Shown here piece after piece: positions 40,301 through 43,451 of a stretch of DNA of 64,000 bases (the stretch's first letter is position 1; every line of letters starts with the position of its first letter). Both the position numbers and the translations under genes were made by a program. The stretch comes from Micrasema longulum. Taxonomy: Eukaryota > Arthropoda > Insecta > Trichoptera > Brachycentridae. The DNA lies in contig JAGVSM010000199.1 of assembly GCA_022494885.1 (NCBI GenBank), forward strand, positions 62,001 through 126,000. Reading direction: 5' to 3'. The notes under the pieces are model-generated. The model was not told the DNA's origin and ran no database searches. It worked only from the letters and a program-made list of their open reading frames with translations.

Positions 40301-42208
40301 ATTTTCATTGTTACCTGCCCCGAGTCCAAGAGTATCACTACTGCTACTGCGTAACTGTACATAATATGGTGTTTATTGTGCTTTTGGAAACCACGCATTT
40401 GTCCCTGGTTCGACTCCTACCTGAAAACTATATATTCAGTATTTTCTAACGGTGATGAAGCTAAGAGAGTATACAAGTCTAGGCATGTGCGGAGAAAAAA
40501 TGCTTTCACGTAATGTCTCCCTAATATTATAGCACAAAGCACAAATTGCTCACATGATGGTATTTCCAGCCCGTGTCAATGCAATGAGGAGTAAAGGATT
40601 GAGTATTGGGGTAGATCATAATTTTAAATGGGATTGTCAAATATTAAAACTTTGGGGTCGATAGTGAACTCTTGCAGTACTTTTTAAGGTTATCTTTTGT
40701 TTTTAAATGCATCCTACAACTGTCAAAATGATTTATTTTCTTTAATAGAGTCAATGATAAAGTACGAGGCATAGAAATATATAAAGCCTTAGGGACGTTA
40801 AACTAGAACCAATATTAAAATAATGCGGGGTCTACAGTACTCCAGAGTAAATAACATTGTACGAGCGGAGATTTTCAGACAGAGAAGGGATGAAAGCCTC
40901 CTTCAAAAGACATTCAAAACACTGACAATGACTTATCATCTCCTTTTCATGTTACAAATTATTGAGATACTATGGAATGAGTGCATCACAGGGGTTATAA
41001 GGGTCATAATGAGGTAGTTCTGTGGTTTAAAAAAGATATTAAGATATTTTGGCCCTCATTGGTTTTAAAGTACCAGTTAGAGTGACTAGGCTAGTTCAAC
41101 TTTATCACTGCAACAATCATATCTCAATATATTCTAGCAATTCAGTACTGAATCGTCTACATGCGCTGGGTAATAAACATTCGGATTTAGGTGACATATT
41201 TTTATTGAAATTTCTAGCTTATAAACAATTACTTGTAAAACACTTTAGTGTGGAATCAATATTTTAATTATGTTCTTTCTTCTTCTTCTTCTTCGTTTTT
41301 TTCCTGGCCTTTTCACTTCTCAATTCGGGTGTTCTGGCCAGTGTCGAGTATTGATTATGTTCTTTCTAAGTAAGCATTGAAAAAGTTGTTACTGTATATA
41401 CTCCACTGTAAATACTTATGTATGTATGTAATGTAAAAGGTACTTGTCCCGTTAATTCTTGAAAAAAATAAAAATAAAATAAAATAATAAAATAGTCGAC
41501 TATCTCACTAAGCCAAATATTTTTATGGTGATTGCTATAATATTTTTAAGTTTAATTTTGAAAATCCCCACGGAAACTTTGAAATTCCACCAATGACCAG
41601 TGAGTTCTGGGCGGTGTGCAATCAAATCACACATTTGAACGGTGAAGCGTAACTGACAAGAAGCACTGAAAATATTAGGTTTAGCTGACGTTTAGACAAA
41701 CCGTTACTTGACGTGATCGGATTAGTTAATAGTGACAAAAAACAGTTTGTTTTTGTTTCTGACATTTGAAAGTTGGACCCCATACAATTATAATTTGCAC
41801 CCCAAGTGATTTGCTGATTTACCAAATGTCAAAATACATGGCTACCTCGGAACCTGGAAATCTATTGCCGGTTGTGATTATGATTGCCCATGGTTGCCAC
41901 GACAATGTCATATTTTATTGGCCATTGCAAACAGATGGTCAATAAACCTGTGACACCGCGAAGCAGTTCTTATTATTAATAATTGAATATAAATTAAATT
42001 GATTACTTGTATTTATTAAGGGGCAAACCTGAACCATCGTACTCCTGGAGAAAGGCAAGCAAGGACTCCGGTGAGGGGGCAGCCCTGGGAAAGGGCGCGG
42101 CGCTAGTACTGGACCGCCCGGTACAGAGAGCGGACAGTGGGGACCTGCAGTGCCGAGCCATCAACAAACACGGCTCTGCGCATACCACCACATACTTGAA
42201 TGTCATGT
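4227..42208 (+). CDS. Multi-Ig cell-adhesion receptor, nephrin/sidestep-like (partial, 13 exons)
   Basis: Thirteen + strand exons join in consistent phases into six tandem Ig domains: Ig-a 4227-4396 + 29007-29157; Ig-b 30269-30380 + 31151-31335; Ig-c 33091-33290 + 34690-34836; Ig-d 35638-35746 + 36647-36804; Ig-e 37368-37426 + 38797-38958 + 39655-39784; Ig-f 40077-40161 + 42021-42208. Each has the first Cys, the core Trp and the NYTC/FSC-type second Cys, with many N-glycosylation sequons. All introns between domains are phase 1, the usual Ig-module arrangement. Such proteins are cell-surface receptors acting in cell recognition or axon guidance; the specific member is not identified. The signal peptide, first domain, membrane segment and tail are not seen. 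Exon 33091-33290 has a one-base frameshift. The first visible intron is 24.6 kb. Confidence 0.85.
4397..6610 (+). other. Start of the 24.6-kb intron; nothing identifiable
   Basis: AT-rich intron sequence with short chance ORFs only (for example 5192-5404 and 6285-6572). I see no gene or clear repeat here. Confidence 0.5.
6611..7474. mobile_element. Tigger/pogo-like DNA element, non-autonomous
   Basis: The left end starts CAGTAGAACTC and continues with CTCCGATTATCCGAATC; the right end reads ATCGGAGTTCTACTG. Inverted ends of this kind, with the CGATTATCCGAA motif, are typical of pogo/Tigger elements in invertebrates. The right flank starts with TA, but the left flank is AA, so the TA duplication is only half preserved. 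The interior holds no transposase frame that I recognise. Confidence 0.55.
7733..8583. repeat. MITE-like family B (composite, 2 elements)
   Basis: Three copies of one terminal sequence are present: AAAGCTGGCGCGTTTGCAA at 7752-7770, GTGCTGGCGCTTTCGCAAAA near 8172, and its complement TTTTGCGAACGTGCCAGC near 8545. The 8172-8583 segment is therefore bounded by about 30-bp inverted repeats. The 7733 start is a second end, extended with the TACTGGT/ACCAGTA terminus. Related copies lie at 27035-27285 and 57430-57545. No coding capacity. Confidence 0.6.
8584..9009 (+). other. Intron sequence, nothing identifiable
   Basis: AT-rich with no supportable feature. Confidence 0.5.
9010..9345. repeat. MITE-like family A, copy 2, with inverted ends
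   Basis: Contains the family A core (GGGGCTTACGACCTGTCATT, CTATGTTTGAACATCC). It is bounded by imperfect inverted repeats: TTATCCAAATTTTTGTAGAT near 9018 pairs with CTACAAAAATTTGGCCAAAC near 9318. This copy best shows that family A is a foldback/MITE-type DNA element. Confidence 0.6.
9346..10104 (+). other. Intron sequence, nothing identifiable
   Basis: AT-rich with chance ORFs only (for example 9501-9761 on the minus strand). Confidence 0.45.
10105..10560. other. GC- and CpG-rich island inside the long intron
   Basis: Abrupt change from AT-rich sequence: GGGGCGGGGGCGGGGGCGGG at 10124-10143, then CGCGG-rich sequence with AAAAAATGGCGCGCGGGAGC around 10385-10404. No codon-like open frame or splice sites were found. 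It could be an enhancer or alternative promoter, or an ancient GC-rich repeat. Confidence 0.4.
10561..11044 (+). other. Intron sequence, small shared repeat
   Basis: AT-rich. The block ACAGTTTGTTTGAATATTTA near 10829 recurs near 12715, which suggests a short unnamed repeat. Nothing else is supported. Confidence 0.4.
11045..11260 (-). repeat. MITE-like family A, copy 3 (minus)
   Basis: Reverse-complement family A blocks: TTTTTTACATCACAAAAGCC, AGATAGAAGAGTTGAGG and ATGACAGGTCATAAGCC. The minus-strand ORF at 11053-11298 (TLLSAGFCDVKKLKFL) is this repeat, matching the chance frame in copy 1. Confidence 0.6.
11577..11635 (-). ncRNA. Degenerate hammerhead-like motif
   Basis: On the minus strand: GTGTCCTGACGAAAAGACGG, stem II AGACG/CGTCT, then GCAACCGGTAGA. 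The CUGACGA box is intact, but GAAA has become GCAA and stem I no longer pairs well, so it is predicted inactive. It is close in sequence to the 706-755 copy and shares the 3' flank AAGTCGGTAAGT with it. Confidence 0.5.
11880..12475 (-). mobile_element. Jockey/CR1-like LINE, 3' part
   Basis: A minus-strand frame (stop near 11932) encodes the C-terminal third of a non-LTR reverse transcriptase: FTLVQALLLPILDYADV, then a Cys/Tyr-rich region and the typical end YSVHAARLWNHLPSTIKEV with SLFKSCLKKHLLSLP. The sequence is 5'-truncated near 12475, before which homology is lost. About 170 codons are uninterrupted, suggesting a fairly young copy. A related fragment lies at 37900-38165. Confidence 0.75.
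12615..12720 (+). repeat. MITE-like family A, end fragment
   Basis: Contains AGGGGTTGAAATCCAATCTT and CGACAAACATTTAGAAAAAC, matching the outer arm of family A at 42430-42480 and 9293-9337. Confidence 0.5.
12721..13449 (+). other. Intron stretch with a short GC-rich patch
   Basis: 12810-13020 is GC-rich (CATGGACGTGGCCACGGGGA and onward) and open in several frames (for example 12763-13098), but it matches no family I know. The rest is AT-rich. Confidence 0.35.
13450..13860 (+). mobile_element. Non-LTR retrotransposon 3' end with zinc-knuckle tail
   Basis: Encodes NLVQTSKCRFCSADEETPIQ, the CxxC-type motif that follows the RNase H domain in I/R1/Jockey-group elements. After a frameshift comes DVKKLAPYLIVRYFTDLGDL, a typical C-terminus. 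The 3' end carries an AAGAATAAT-type tail (13838-13860). It is truncated at the 5' side and broken. Confidence 0.55.
13861..14715 (+). other. AT-rich intron sequence, nothing identifiable
   Basis: Very AT-rich with no long frames. No feature is supported. Confidence 0.5.
14721..14756 (+). ncRNA. Degenerate hammerhead-like motif
   Basis: Stem II GGAGC/GCTCC (14730-14734, 14742-14746) is directly followed by GAAACCGGTC. The CUGANGA position reads CTTGTTA, so it is probably inactive. The ending GAAACCGGTC is shared with 14843-14872 and 26578-26614. Confidence 0.45.
14843..14872 (+). ncRNA. Degenerate hammerhead-like motif
   Basis: GATGAGGAAGCCATTTCGAA followed by ACCGGTCGAC. It is a relative of the motif 120 bp upstream, with a weak stem II and an altered first core box. 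The pair may mark the two ends of one decayed Penelope-like insertion. Confidence 0.4.
14880..15841 (+). other. Intron sequence, nothing identifiable
   Basis: AT-rich. The short patch 15060-15160 repeats CTTCCG/GGAAGT-type motifs (TTCCGGTCGTTGTGACGTCG). No gene is supported. Confidence 0.4.
15842..16055 (+). mobile_element. tRNA-derived SINE, copy 1
   Basis: B-box-like GGTTTGATTCCCGG near the 5' side, then the family blocks CCTGGACTGGTACCTGAAGC, GTAAGACTGATCACCTTAC and TATGCACCAT, ending GAATGATGATGAT. The A-box region is decayed. Confidence 0.65.
16056..17079 (+). other. Intron sequence
   Basis: AT-rich. It includes an ATGATGATGATGATAA run at 16415-16430, probably the tail of a decayed LINE/SINE, and a GT-rich patch at 16590-16645. 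No gene is supported. Confidence 0.4.
17735..17930 (+). mobile_element. tRNA-derived SINE, copy 2 (inside hAT element)
   Basis: TTTTTCGATCCCCGACATGG (B-box-like), CCCTGGACTGGCACCCGAAG, GTGAGGCTGGTCATCTTACC, CTATGCACCATAAAG and a GTGATGATGA tail. Same family as 15842 and 20853. Confidence 0.65.
18118..18679. repeat. Long inverted repeat (foldback-like) inside hAT element
   Basis: The arm AGCTCAATCACAAATAACTA...GTGCTTAATAA (18118-18153) is complementary, with about one gap, to 18645-18679. A second pair CGATCACAATGAACATG (18170-18186) matches 18584-18600. The spacer is about 400 bp. It is either part of the hAT interior or a nested foldback element. Confidence 0.7.
18976..19668 (+). mobile_element. 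mariner element with internal deletion (inside hAT element)
   Basis: Terminal inverted repeats CGAGGGCGGATTGA (18976-18989) and TCAATCCGCCCTCG (19655-19668) match over 14 bp. TA precedes the left end; the right flank is AA. At 693 bp it is about half the usual 1.3 kb. The remaining frames cover the transposase N-terminus and C-terminus, so the middle is deleted. Confidence 0.85.
19176..19640 (+). pseudogene. mariner transposase, N- and C-terminal remnants
   Basis: Frame 19176-19529 encodes the paired-HTH DNA-binding region of a mariner transposase (LDKNYGESAPSDYMVKYW, VVTEENIKKILDIVMNDRR, VKLREIVEMVNISYERV, then NILHERLHMKKLSAK). It then jumps to sequence that is not the expected linker and stops. 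From 19525 another frame gives a C-terminal-like tail (VITETNAYFERF, then YYSGGIKKLEYRLTKC). The whole catalytic DDD region is absent, so the element cannot move on its own. A full mariner transposase is about 340 residues; about 150 remain. It could still be mobilised by a related enzyme if its TIRs are recognised. Confidence 0.8.
19775..19960 (+). repeat. MITE-like family A, copy 4 (inside hAT element)
   Basis: Blocks AGTGGCCACTTTACACATCG, GCCTATGCTTAAACATTTAA and ATTCTTCCATCTTTTC match family A. The outer arms are not clear here. Confidence 0.5.
20103..20305. repeat. MITE-like family C, copy 1 (inside hAT element)
   Basis: The left end CTGGGCCCCGATTATG and right end TTATTATCGGGGCCCTGG are inverted repeats. 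Read from the right end, it aligns with the 60497-60658 copy through CAGGGCCCCGAT...GAGTTATAT. Confidence 0.6.
20853..21075 (+). mobile_element. tRNA-derived SINE, copy 3
   Basis: The best 5' end of the family: GCCCCGTGGTGTAGTGGTCG is a tRNA-like A-box region. Downstream blocks AGTCCCTGGGC, AAGCATAAGACGGGTCACC and GTGCCTTATGCATTC follow. Its 3' end abuts copy 4 in the opposite orientation. Confidence 0.65.
21080..21305 (-). mobile_element. tRNA-derived SINE, copy 4 (minus, tail-to-tail with copy 3)
   Basis: On the minus strand it reads GAGGTCCTGGGTTCAATTTC (B-box region), TCCTTGGACTGGCACCCGAA, CGTAAGACTGATCACAGTGA, ending with GTAGTGCCCTATACACCG. The chance frame at 21054-21314 is this repeat. 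Confidence 0.65.
21415..22826 (+). mobile_element. Jockey/CR1-like LINE, 5'-truncated
   Basis: Begins inside the reverse-transcriptase domain (DKVDHETLLLKIKLIGIGG) and runs to the 3' tail AATAAAAATAAATGAATAAA. Motifs in order: SVTSGVLQGSILGPLIFNIF, the catalytic FADDSK, NKCTCIS, VIRDLGIVLDSELVF, QLEYASIIWNPQYKIYI and the C-terminal region ending FFTNSTPA. At least two frameshifts or stops (after 21705 and near 22020) split it into frames 21484-21705, 21792-22022 and 21988-22455. It is inactive. Confidence 0.8.
22884..23750 (+). mobile_element. RTE-like LINE fragment
   Basis: TTRFADDATTVNSGQWQTQK carries the reverse-transcriptase FADD motif near 23014. Then comes YAVETGADTVRKINLLRTSE with TKVLRAKAGKSQR (23376-23570), and near the end RRPPGRPPKKERKLRKDNW, the RTE C-terminal signature. 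The intervening part has stops and shifts. It ends near the GAA-rich run 23720-23736. Related short pieces lie at 24740-24830 and 25390-25750. Confidence 0.65.
23979..24012. repeat. GGCGGT/GGCGCT hexamer array
   Basis: About five units of TGGCGC/TGGCGG in an otherwise AT-rich stretch; a short minisatellite. Confidence 0.8.
24013..25280 (+). other. Intron sequence with small LINE and Penelope-like scraps
   Basis: 24740-24830 encodes KVHIYKTRVRLILTY, an RTE-like scrap. GCAGGAGCCAT...ATTACAATTTACC (24600-24632) and GCAGGAGCCATCTATCACAG (24828-24847) are copies of one repeat. 24851-24905 (CGAGGATGGTTCCCGCAATG, then GGGCTGAAATGTCGG) looks like a decayed hammerhead-type end. No gene is supported. 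Confidence 0.4.
25390..25760 (+). mobile_element. RTE-like LINE scrap
   Basis: KYKTSVRPTTTNGVETRAD parallels the YAVETGAD region of the 22884 element. PRKYSGRQPKRWGDSWSS parallels the GRPPKRW C-terminal signature. Several stops and shifts; only remnants. Confidence 0.5.
25904..25938. repeat. CCCTACA heptamer array
   Basis: Five consecutive 7-bp units, the fourth CCCTACC. It lies in a GC-rich patch (25860-25985). Confidence 0.85.
26193..26276. repeat. Short palindromic element, copy 1
   Basis: Arms GGGCTGGTATTCCAAACGCT + CTCGCGG (26193-26219) and CCGCGAGAGTGGTTCAGAAT + AGCGCCC (26250-26276) are near-perfect inverted repeats around a 30-bp loop containing GTGTATTTACATAC. Copies at 26934-27016 and 39086-39146. 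Confidence 0.7.
26279..26400. repeat. Short palindromic element, diverged adjacent copy
   Basis: Starts GGGCTGGTATTCGGAACG and ends TTGCGTTCAGAATCCCGCCC, inverted with respect to each other. It directly follows copy 1. The chance frame 26169-26498 covers both. Confidence 0.5.
26578..26614 (+). ncRNA. Degenerate hammerhead-like motif
   Basis: CCTTGATAAAGAAGCTTGCG, then TAGCTTTGAAACCGGTC. Stem II AAGC/GCTT is kept and GAAACCGGTC is intact. The first core box is changed (CTTGATAAA), so it is predicted inactive. Confidence 0.45.
26934..27016. repeat. Short palindromic element, copy 2
   Basis: GGTGCTATTCTGAACCGCTC, TCGCGGCCGTAGAAAACACC, then CGTGTATTTACATACATCCG, CGAGAGC. The right arm decays after GAGAGC. 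Confidence 0.65.
27035..27285. repeat. MITE-like family B, truncated copy
   Basis: Aligns with 8275-8583 through AAACGAGCGTGTTTGTCATT, TACAAATTATATTGGAGAAA and the end TTTTGCGAACGCGCCAGC, ACAACCAGTAC. It lacks the other inverted end. Confidence 0.65.
27288..27475 (+). mobile_element. tRNA-derived SINE, copy 5
   Basis: CTCGAGGTCCTAGGTTCGAT with TCCCGACGG is a clear B box. GGACTGGGACTTAAAGCGTA, AGGCTGATCGCTTTACACTC and the tail GAAATGATGATAC follow. It inserted directly next to the family B terminus. Confidence 0.7.
27476..28060 (+). other. Intron sequence, nothing identifiable
   Basis: AT-rich. The short frame at 27927-28115 is open by chance. Confidence 0.4.
28075..28190 (-). pseudogene. 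Psq/CENP-B-type HTH remnant of a pogo-like transposase
   Basis: The minus-strand frame reads VAEYGPDYVRKTGKG, SWSEEYINKAIEDT, then LDRRKDINS. The R-K-x-G-K-G-S-W-S-E-E...A-I-E pattern is the start of the pipsqueak-type helix-turn-helix found in pogo/Tigger transposases and psq-domain proteins. The expected second half of the HTH is missing. It is a fragment with no start codon or splice context, so a transposon remnant is likelier than a host gene. Confidence 0.4.
28284..28640 (-). other. Unrecognised 118-codon open frame
   Basis: An ATG-started minus-strand frame. It includes HYLLGHSFSDVIRAARRG and KFAACDIEERIPRLRLADGR, which look somewhat protein-like. I recognise no family. It lies upstream (same strand) of the psq-HTH remnant and may be a piece of the same DNA transposon. 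It could equally be chance, since the overlapping + strand is also open. Confidence 0.25.
28641..29006 (+). other. End of the long intron
   Basis: Nothing identifiable. It ends with the acceptor ATGACGATTTCAG. Confidence 0.5.
29007..29157 (+). CDS. Ig receptor exon: second half of Ig-a
   Basis: Phase 0 entry (ADGTYDTQSSFSF), with the second Ig Cys in NFRCEAENLVS. It ends ATTCTTT|GTAAGT in phase 1. It completes the domain started at 4227. In this position most Ig domains have YxC; here it is FRC. Confidence 0.8.
29158..30268 (+). other. Intron
   Basis: No clear repeat. The short minus-strand frame 29953-30168 (IVHVRTTKRF) may be a LINE scrap, since a similar HVRTTK occurs at 59714-59905. Confidence 0.4.
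30269..30380 (+). CDS. Ig receptor exon: first half of Ig-b
   Basis: Enters in phase 1 (completing Tyr), then PPLVSVRPDNITVNETAD with two sequons, the first Cys in LLFCEYEANP and the core Trp at the splice site (VTW split TG|G). Donor GTAAGT, phase 2. Confidence 0.85.
30505..31085 (-). mobile_element. RTE-like LINE 3' end (minus), with 3' UTR
   Basis: A minus-strand frame at 30817-31077 encodes ALLRNARVTFILLYECES and WHLTRAQNS, the L-Y-x-C-E-x-W-x-L-T signature of RTE-like ORFs. The following 3' UTR (30505-30790) matches 59750-59960 closely (CCACTCCCTAGTTGG, CATATGGTGT). The tail is ATGATGAAGAAA-like. It sits in the Ig-b intron. Confidence 0.55.
31151..31335 (+). CDS. Ig receptor exon: second half of Ig-b
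   Basis: Phase 2 entry completes Trp, then IQNGRDLNLATEPWKYEG, RNSSARDRGSFSCKLSN with the second Cys, and the edge strand ISPTSIHVDIH. Donor T|GTAAAT, phase 1. The D-R-G-S-F-S-C pattern is the usual DxGxYxC. Confidence 0.88.
31545..32450 (+). mobile_element. Jockey/CR1-like LINE, 5'-truncated, recent
   Basis: A 216-codon frame (31577-32227) encodes the thumb and C-terminal region of a non-LTR reverse transcriptase: NIDKCKIISYH, SIRDLGVILDNKLTF, LVRPILEYASAIWSP, RRCIADIIYMYKIM and TNYGAQSPLPRMIRR. A 3' UTR and an (AAAT)n tail at 32421-32450 end it. The palm domain and everything upstream are missing. The same family supplies the fragment at 43060-43451. It lies in the intron before Ig-c. Confidence 0.85.
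32451..33090 (+). other. Intron
   Basis: AT-rich with no supported feature. It ends with the acceptor TTTGTTTATGCAG. Confidence 0.5.
33091..33290 (+). CDS. Ig receptor exon: first half of Ig-c, with a one-base frameshift
   Basis: Phase 1 entry, then KPEVRVWMEPAGPVVEGE, a sequon and the first Cys in NVTLHCDVLRG, and the core Trp in RARWLLDGD. Directly after this the frame reads Tyr-stop (TAC TGA at 33225-33230). Shifted by one base, it stays open as LLKQLPDCNQTKD to a phase 1 donor (ACAG|GTGACT) that fits the next exon. So one base appears lost near 33225. That could be an assembly error, a null allele or the start of pseudogene decay; the flanking exons are otherwise intact. Confidence 0.75.
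33291..34013 (+). other. Intron
   Basis: AT-rich. 33935-34000 (GAACCCTGGACGAGTGTTTT) is a block that also precedes the SINE copy at 63770. Confidence 0.4.
34014..34170 (+). mobile_element. tRNA-derived SINE, copy 6
   Basis: CCGCCTCGTAGTGTAGTGAT (A-box region) and ACTCGAGGTCCAAGTTTCGA (B-box region) are spaced as in a tRNA. The body is decayed after TTCACCTGAAGTGTGAGAA. Confidence 0.65.
34690..34836 (+). CDS. Ig receptor exon: second half of Ig-c
   Basis: Acceptor TTGCGCAG. Phase 1 entry completes Asp, then VEDMCEDIDPSRLLLQQ, the second Cys and a sequon in GNYTCQGGNSAGWG, and the edge strand EPTELLVY. Donor T|GTAAGG, phase 1. Extra Cys residues (MCEDID here, PDC in the previous exon) suggest an added disulfide. 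Confidence 0.85.
34837..35637 (+). other. Intron
   Basis: AT-rich; nothing identifiable. Confidence 0.5.
35638..35746 (+). CDS. Ig receptor exon: first half of Ig-d
   Basis: Phase 1 entry, EPGPASLSYSPTRIVKG, the first Cys in LVLSCSVEDYGRP, and donor AG|GTTGGT in phase 2. Confidence 0.85.
35747..36646 (+). other. Intron
   Basis: AT-rich. The minus-strand frame 36389-36793 runs across the next exon and is its shadow. No separate feature. Confidence 0.45.
36647..36804 (+). CDS. Ig receptor exon: second half of Ig-d
   Basis: Phase 2 entry completes Arg. The core Trp is in YRWFRGSRL. The second Cys and a sequon are in ANFSCMAINEAGAG, followed by the edge strand ATALIQVL. Donor G|GTGAGA, phase 1. 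Confidence 0.88.
36805..37367 (+). other. Intron with small palindromes
   Basis: 36880-36980 repeats GACAAT/ATTGTC motifs, including the palindrome GGGACAATATTGTCCC. Otherwise nothing is identified. Confidence 0.45.
37368..37426 (+). CDS. Ig receptor micro-exon: start of Ig-e
   Basis: Only 59 nt. Phase 1 entry, PPAFINNFPPYTGAVYNSP, donor CCT|GTAAGT in phase 0. It forms the first strand of Ig-e before its first Cys in the next exon. Confidence 0.8.
37553..37585 (+). mobile_element. tRNA-derived SINE, 5' scrap
   Basis: AGCCCGCCTCGTAGTGAAGT matches the A-box region of the SINE family; the body is absent. Confidence 0.4.
37640..37740 (+). mobile_element. RTE-like LINE scrap
   Basis: REKLVAIGSVEGRTRRGRSS, then ILWRWSD, matches the basic GRRxRGRxxxRW C-terminal region of RTE-like ORFs. 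Confidence 0.5.
37900..38165 (-). mobile_element. Jockey/CR1-like LINE scrap (minus)
   Basis: On the minus strand it reads YLKELFQFLSQHGISVHSS and RTLLIPIHRSAFFHSSN. This aligns with YLRENFQRLSVHGLP and TLLIPTHNTFFFSNS of the 11880-12475 element. Confidence 0.6.
38166..38796 (+). other. Intron with AAAT microsatellite before the exon
   Basis: CA-rich/pyrimidine-rich at 38508-38612. An (AAAT)n run at 38751-38780, probably a LINE tail, ends 17 bp before the acceptor TTCCCTCGCAG. Confidence 0.5.
38797..38958 (+). CDS. Ig receptor exon: middle of Ig-e
   Basis: Phase 0 on both sides. First Cys in VSLSCRVECWPPCSVQW with two extra Cys and the core Trp, then LKDGRPLPP and TNDFQSVHSQL. Donor CTG|GTAAGT. 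Confidence 0.88.
38959..39654 (+). other. Intron
   Basis: Holds a half palindromic element (39086-39146); otherwise nothing identified. Confidence 0.5.
39086..39146. repeat. Short palindromic element, copy 3 (left arm)
   Basis: GGGGTGGTATTCTGAACCGC, TCTGGCGGCCGTAGAAAATA, CACGAGATAA. It matches 26934-26980, but the right arm is missing. Confidence 0.6.
39655..39784 (+). CDS. Ig receptor exon: end of Ig-e
   Basis: Phase 0 entry VWELSQWPGGVLDRVRD, second Cys and sequon in NANYTCRSSDNSAGPG, and edge strand SSTVFGVE. Donor T|GTAAAT, phase 1. Confidence 0.88.
39785..40076 (+). other. Intron
   Basis: Short AT-rich intron; no features. Confidence 0.6.
40077..40161 (+). CDS. Ig receptor exon: first half of Ig-f
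   Basis: Phase 1 entry, PPENVTVSNKVVSVIENN with a sequon, first Cys in KVVCYAK. Donor AA|GTAAGT, phase 2. Confidence 0.85.
40162..42020 (+). other. Intron
   Basis: Contains the inverted dispersed repeat (40215-40320) and a (CTT)n run at 41278-41296. Short frames at 40823-41267 match no family. Confidence 0.5.
40215..40320 (-). repeat. Dispersed repeat fragment (copy 2 of 2)
   Basis: Reverse complement of 62-172: GAGACATAAGTCTCAACTCC, ATGGGACTAAAAGCC, GAGTTGGGACGA. About 85 percent similar by eye. Confidence 0.6.
42021..42208 (+). CDS. Ig receptor exon: second half of Ig-f (last exon seen)
   Basis: Acceptor ATTTATTAAG. Phase 2 entry completes Lys, then GKPEPSYSWRKASKDSGEG with the core Trp, RPVQRADSGDLQCRAINKHG with the DSGxxxC second Cys, and TTTYLNVM. 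Donor T|GTGAGT, phase 1, so another exon must follow. None is convincingly present before 64000. Confidence 0.87.
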
Positions 42209-42329
42209 GTGAGTGTATTATAATTTATCAATAAAAGAACCAATTATTATAAATGGACACTGTCTGTTAATAAATAAATAAACACAATGCGATTAATGGA
42301 ATAAGCAGATAATTACTTATAGAATACCT

Positions 42330-42500
42330 TAGAAAAGGGAATATGGAAGTTTAGGCATTTACAGGGCTTATGACCTGTCCTTCATTTACAGAGCTACCCT
42401 GTTGTAATTTGTTAATCTTAATGACTCCAGAGGGGGTGAAATCCAGTCTTTTGTCCACAAACATTTGGACAAACTCAAGTATTGTTATATTTTTAAGTAC
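42330..42500 (+). repeat. MITE-like family A, copy 5
   Basis: AGTTTAGGCATTTACAGGGC and TTATGACCTGTCC match the core. The outer arm GGGGTGAAATCCAGTCTT, CCACAAACATTTGGACAAAC follows directly, so the middle is deleted. Confidence 0.6.
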
Positions 42501-42824
42501 GTTTTTCAAAATTGGACAGCTTTCAGCTAGTGCCTAGTATCTATGATGATGATTTCATTATTGACAAAAATAACACCAACTAAAGAAATATGGATATCTC
42601 TTTCTTACAATCTGAATGTAAGTCATAAGAATGATTGCATGCATATGTGTTGTGATATTGCTATCTCTTTTTTACTTCAAATTGTCAAGAGCAACGCACT
42701 ATTTGCTATCTATTTATTTCCAAACGCCCAGAGGGCTCTTAAAATATTTAGTTTAGAGGTACCTACATAAAGTATTATAGCAACTGACATAAAATAAAAT
42801 GCCAAATCTTAGATGTGGCCAAAA

Positions 42825-42852
42825 ACGGAGTAACGGAGTAACGGAGTAACGG
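42825..42852. repeat. ACGGAGTA octamer array
   Basis: Three and a half perfect 8-bp units. Confidence 0.85.
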
Positions 42853-43059
42853 GTCTAATTATTATACATCAATGATGATAATAATAATATGTCATTTTTC
42901 ACTTGATTTGTTTAATTATTTTTAAAAATAAATAATAATAACAATGGTTTACTGACAAAAATAACAATTTCTTTATCTACTGCATACACACTTAGGAAAT
43001 GCAAAAAGTTTATAATAAGTATTGTTTACATTTTTGTAACTGTTTTCCTCTCCAATGGT

Positions 43060-43451
43060 ATATAAAGTTAACAAATTAGTACTAAATATAAAAAAATGCA
43101 AAGTAATTTCCTAAAAGTGCCTAAAAGAAAACTCTAAAATTGATGTAGTTAAGTGCGTCAGAGATTTAGGAGTTGTTTTCAACTCTAACCTGACATACAA
43201 CAAGCATATAGATAATATAATAAATAAATCACTGATATTACTTGGCTTCATTAACAGAATATCCTCGGATTTTACTCATGTCCGCACTATCAAACCTACT
43301 CTGTATTGCTCAAGTTTTCGCCCTCTTCTAGAATATGTCTCCGTGGTCTGGTCTCCTTTTATGTGAATCATATAAATCACATTGAATAAGTCCAACATCG
43401 CTCCCTTAAAAAAGTAGCCTGGATGCTCGGACTAAAGAGAGGTAACTACTC
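43060..43451 (+). mobile_element. Jockey/CR1-like LINE fragment, cut by the BEL LTR
   Basis: CVRDLGVVFNSNLTYNKHID, SLILLGFINRISSDF and RPLLEYVSVVWSP align with the same region of the 31545 LINE. Several stops or shifts. It ends abruptly at the LTR start (43452); the remaining 3' part is not found on the other side of the BEL array. Confidence 0.75.

Noticed and set aside
42825..42852. CRISPR-like direct repeat.
   Set aside because: Contiguous octamers without spacers; a microsatellite in a eukaryotic genome.
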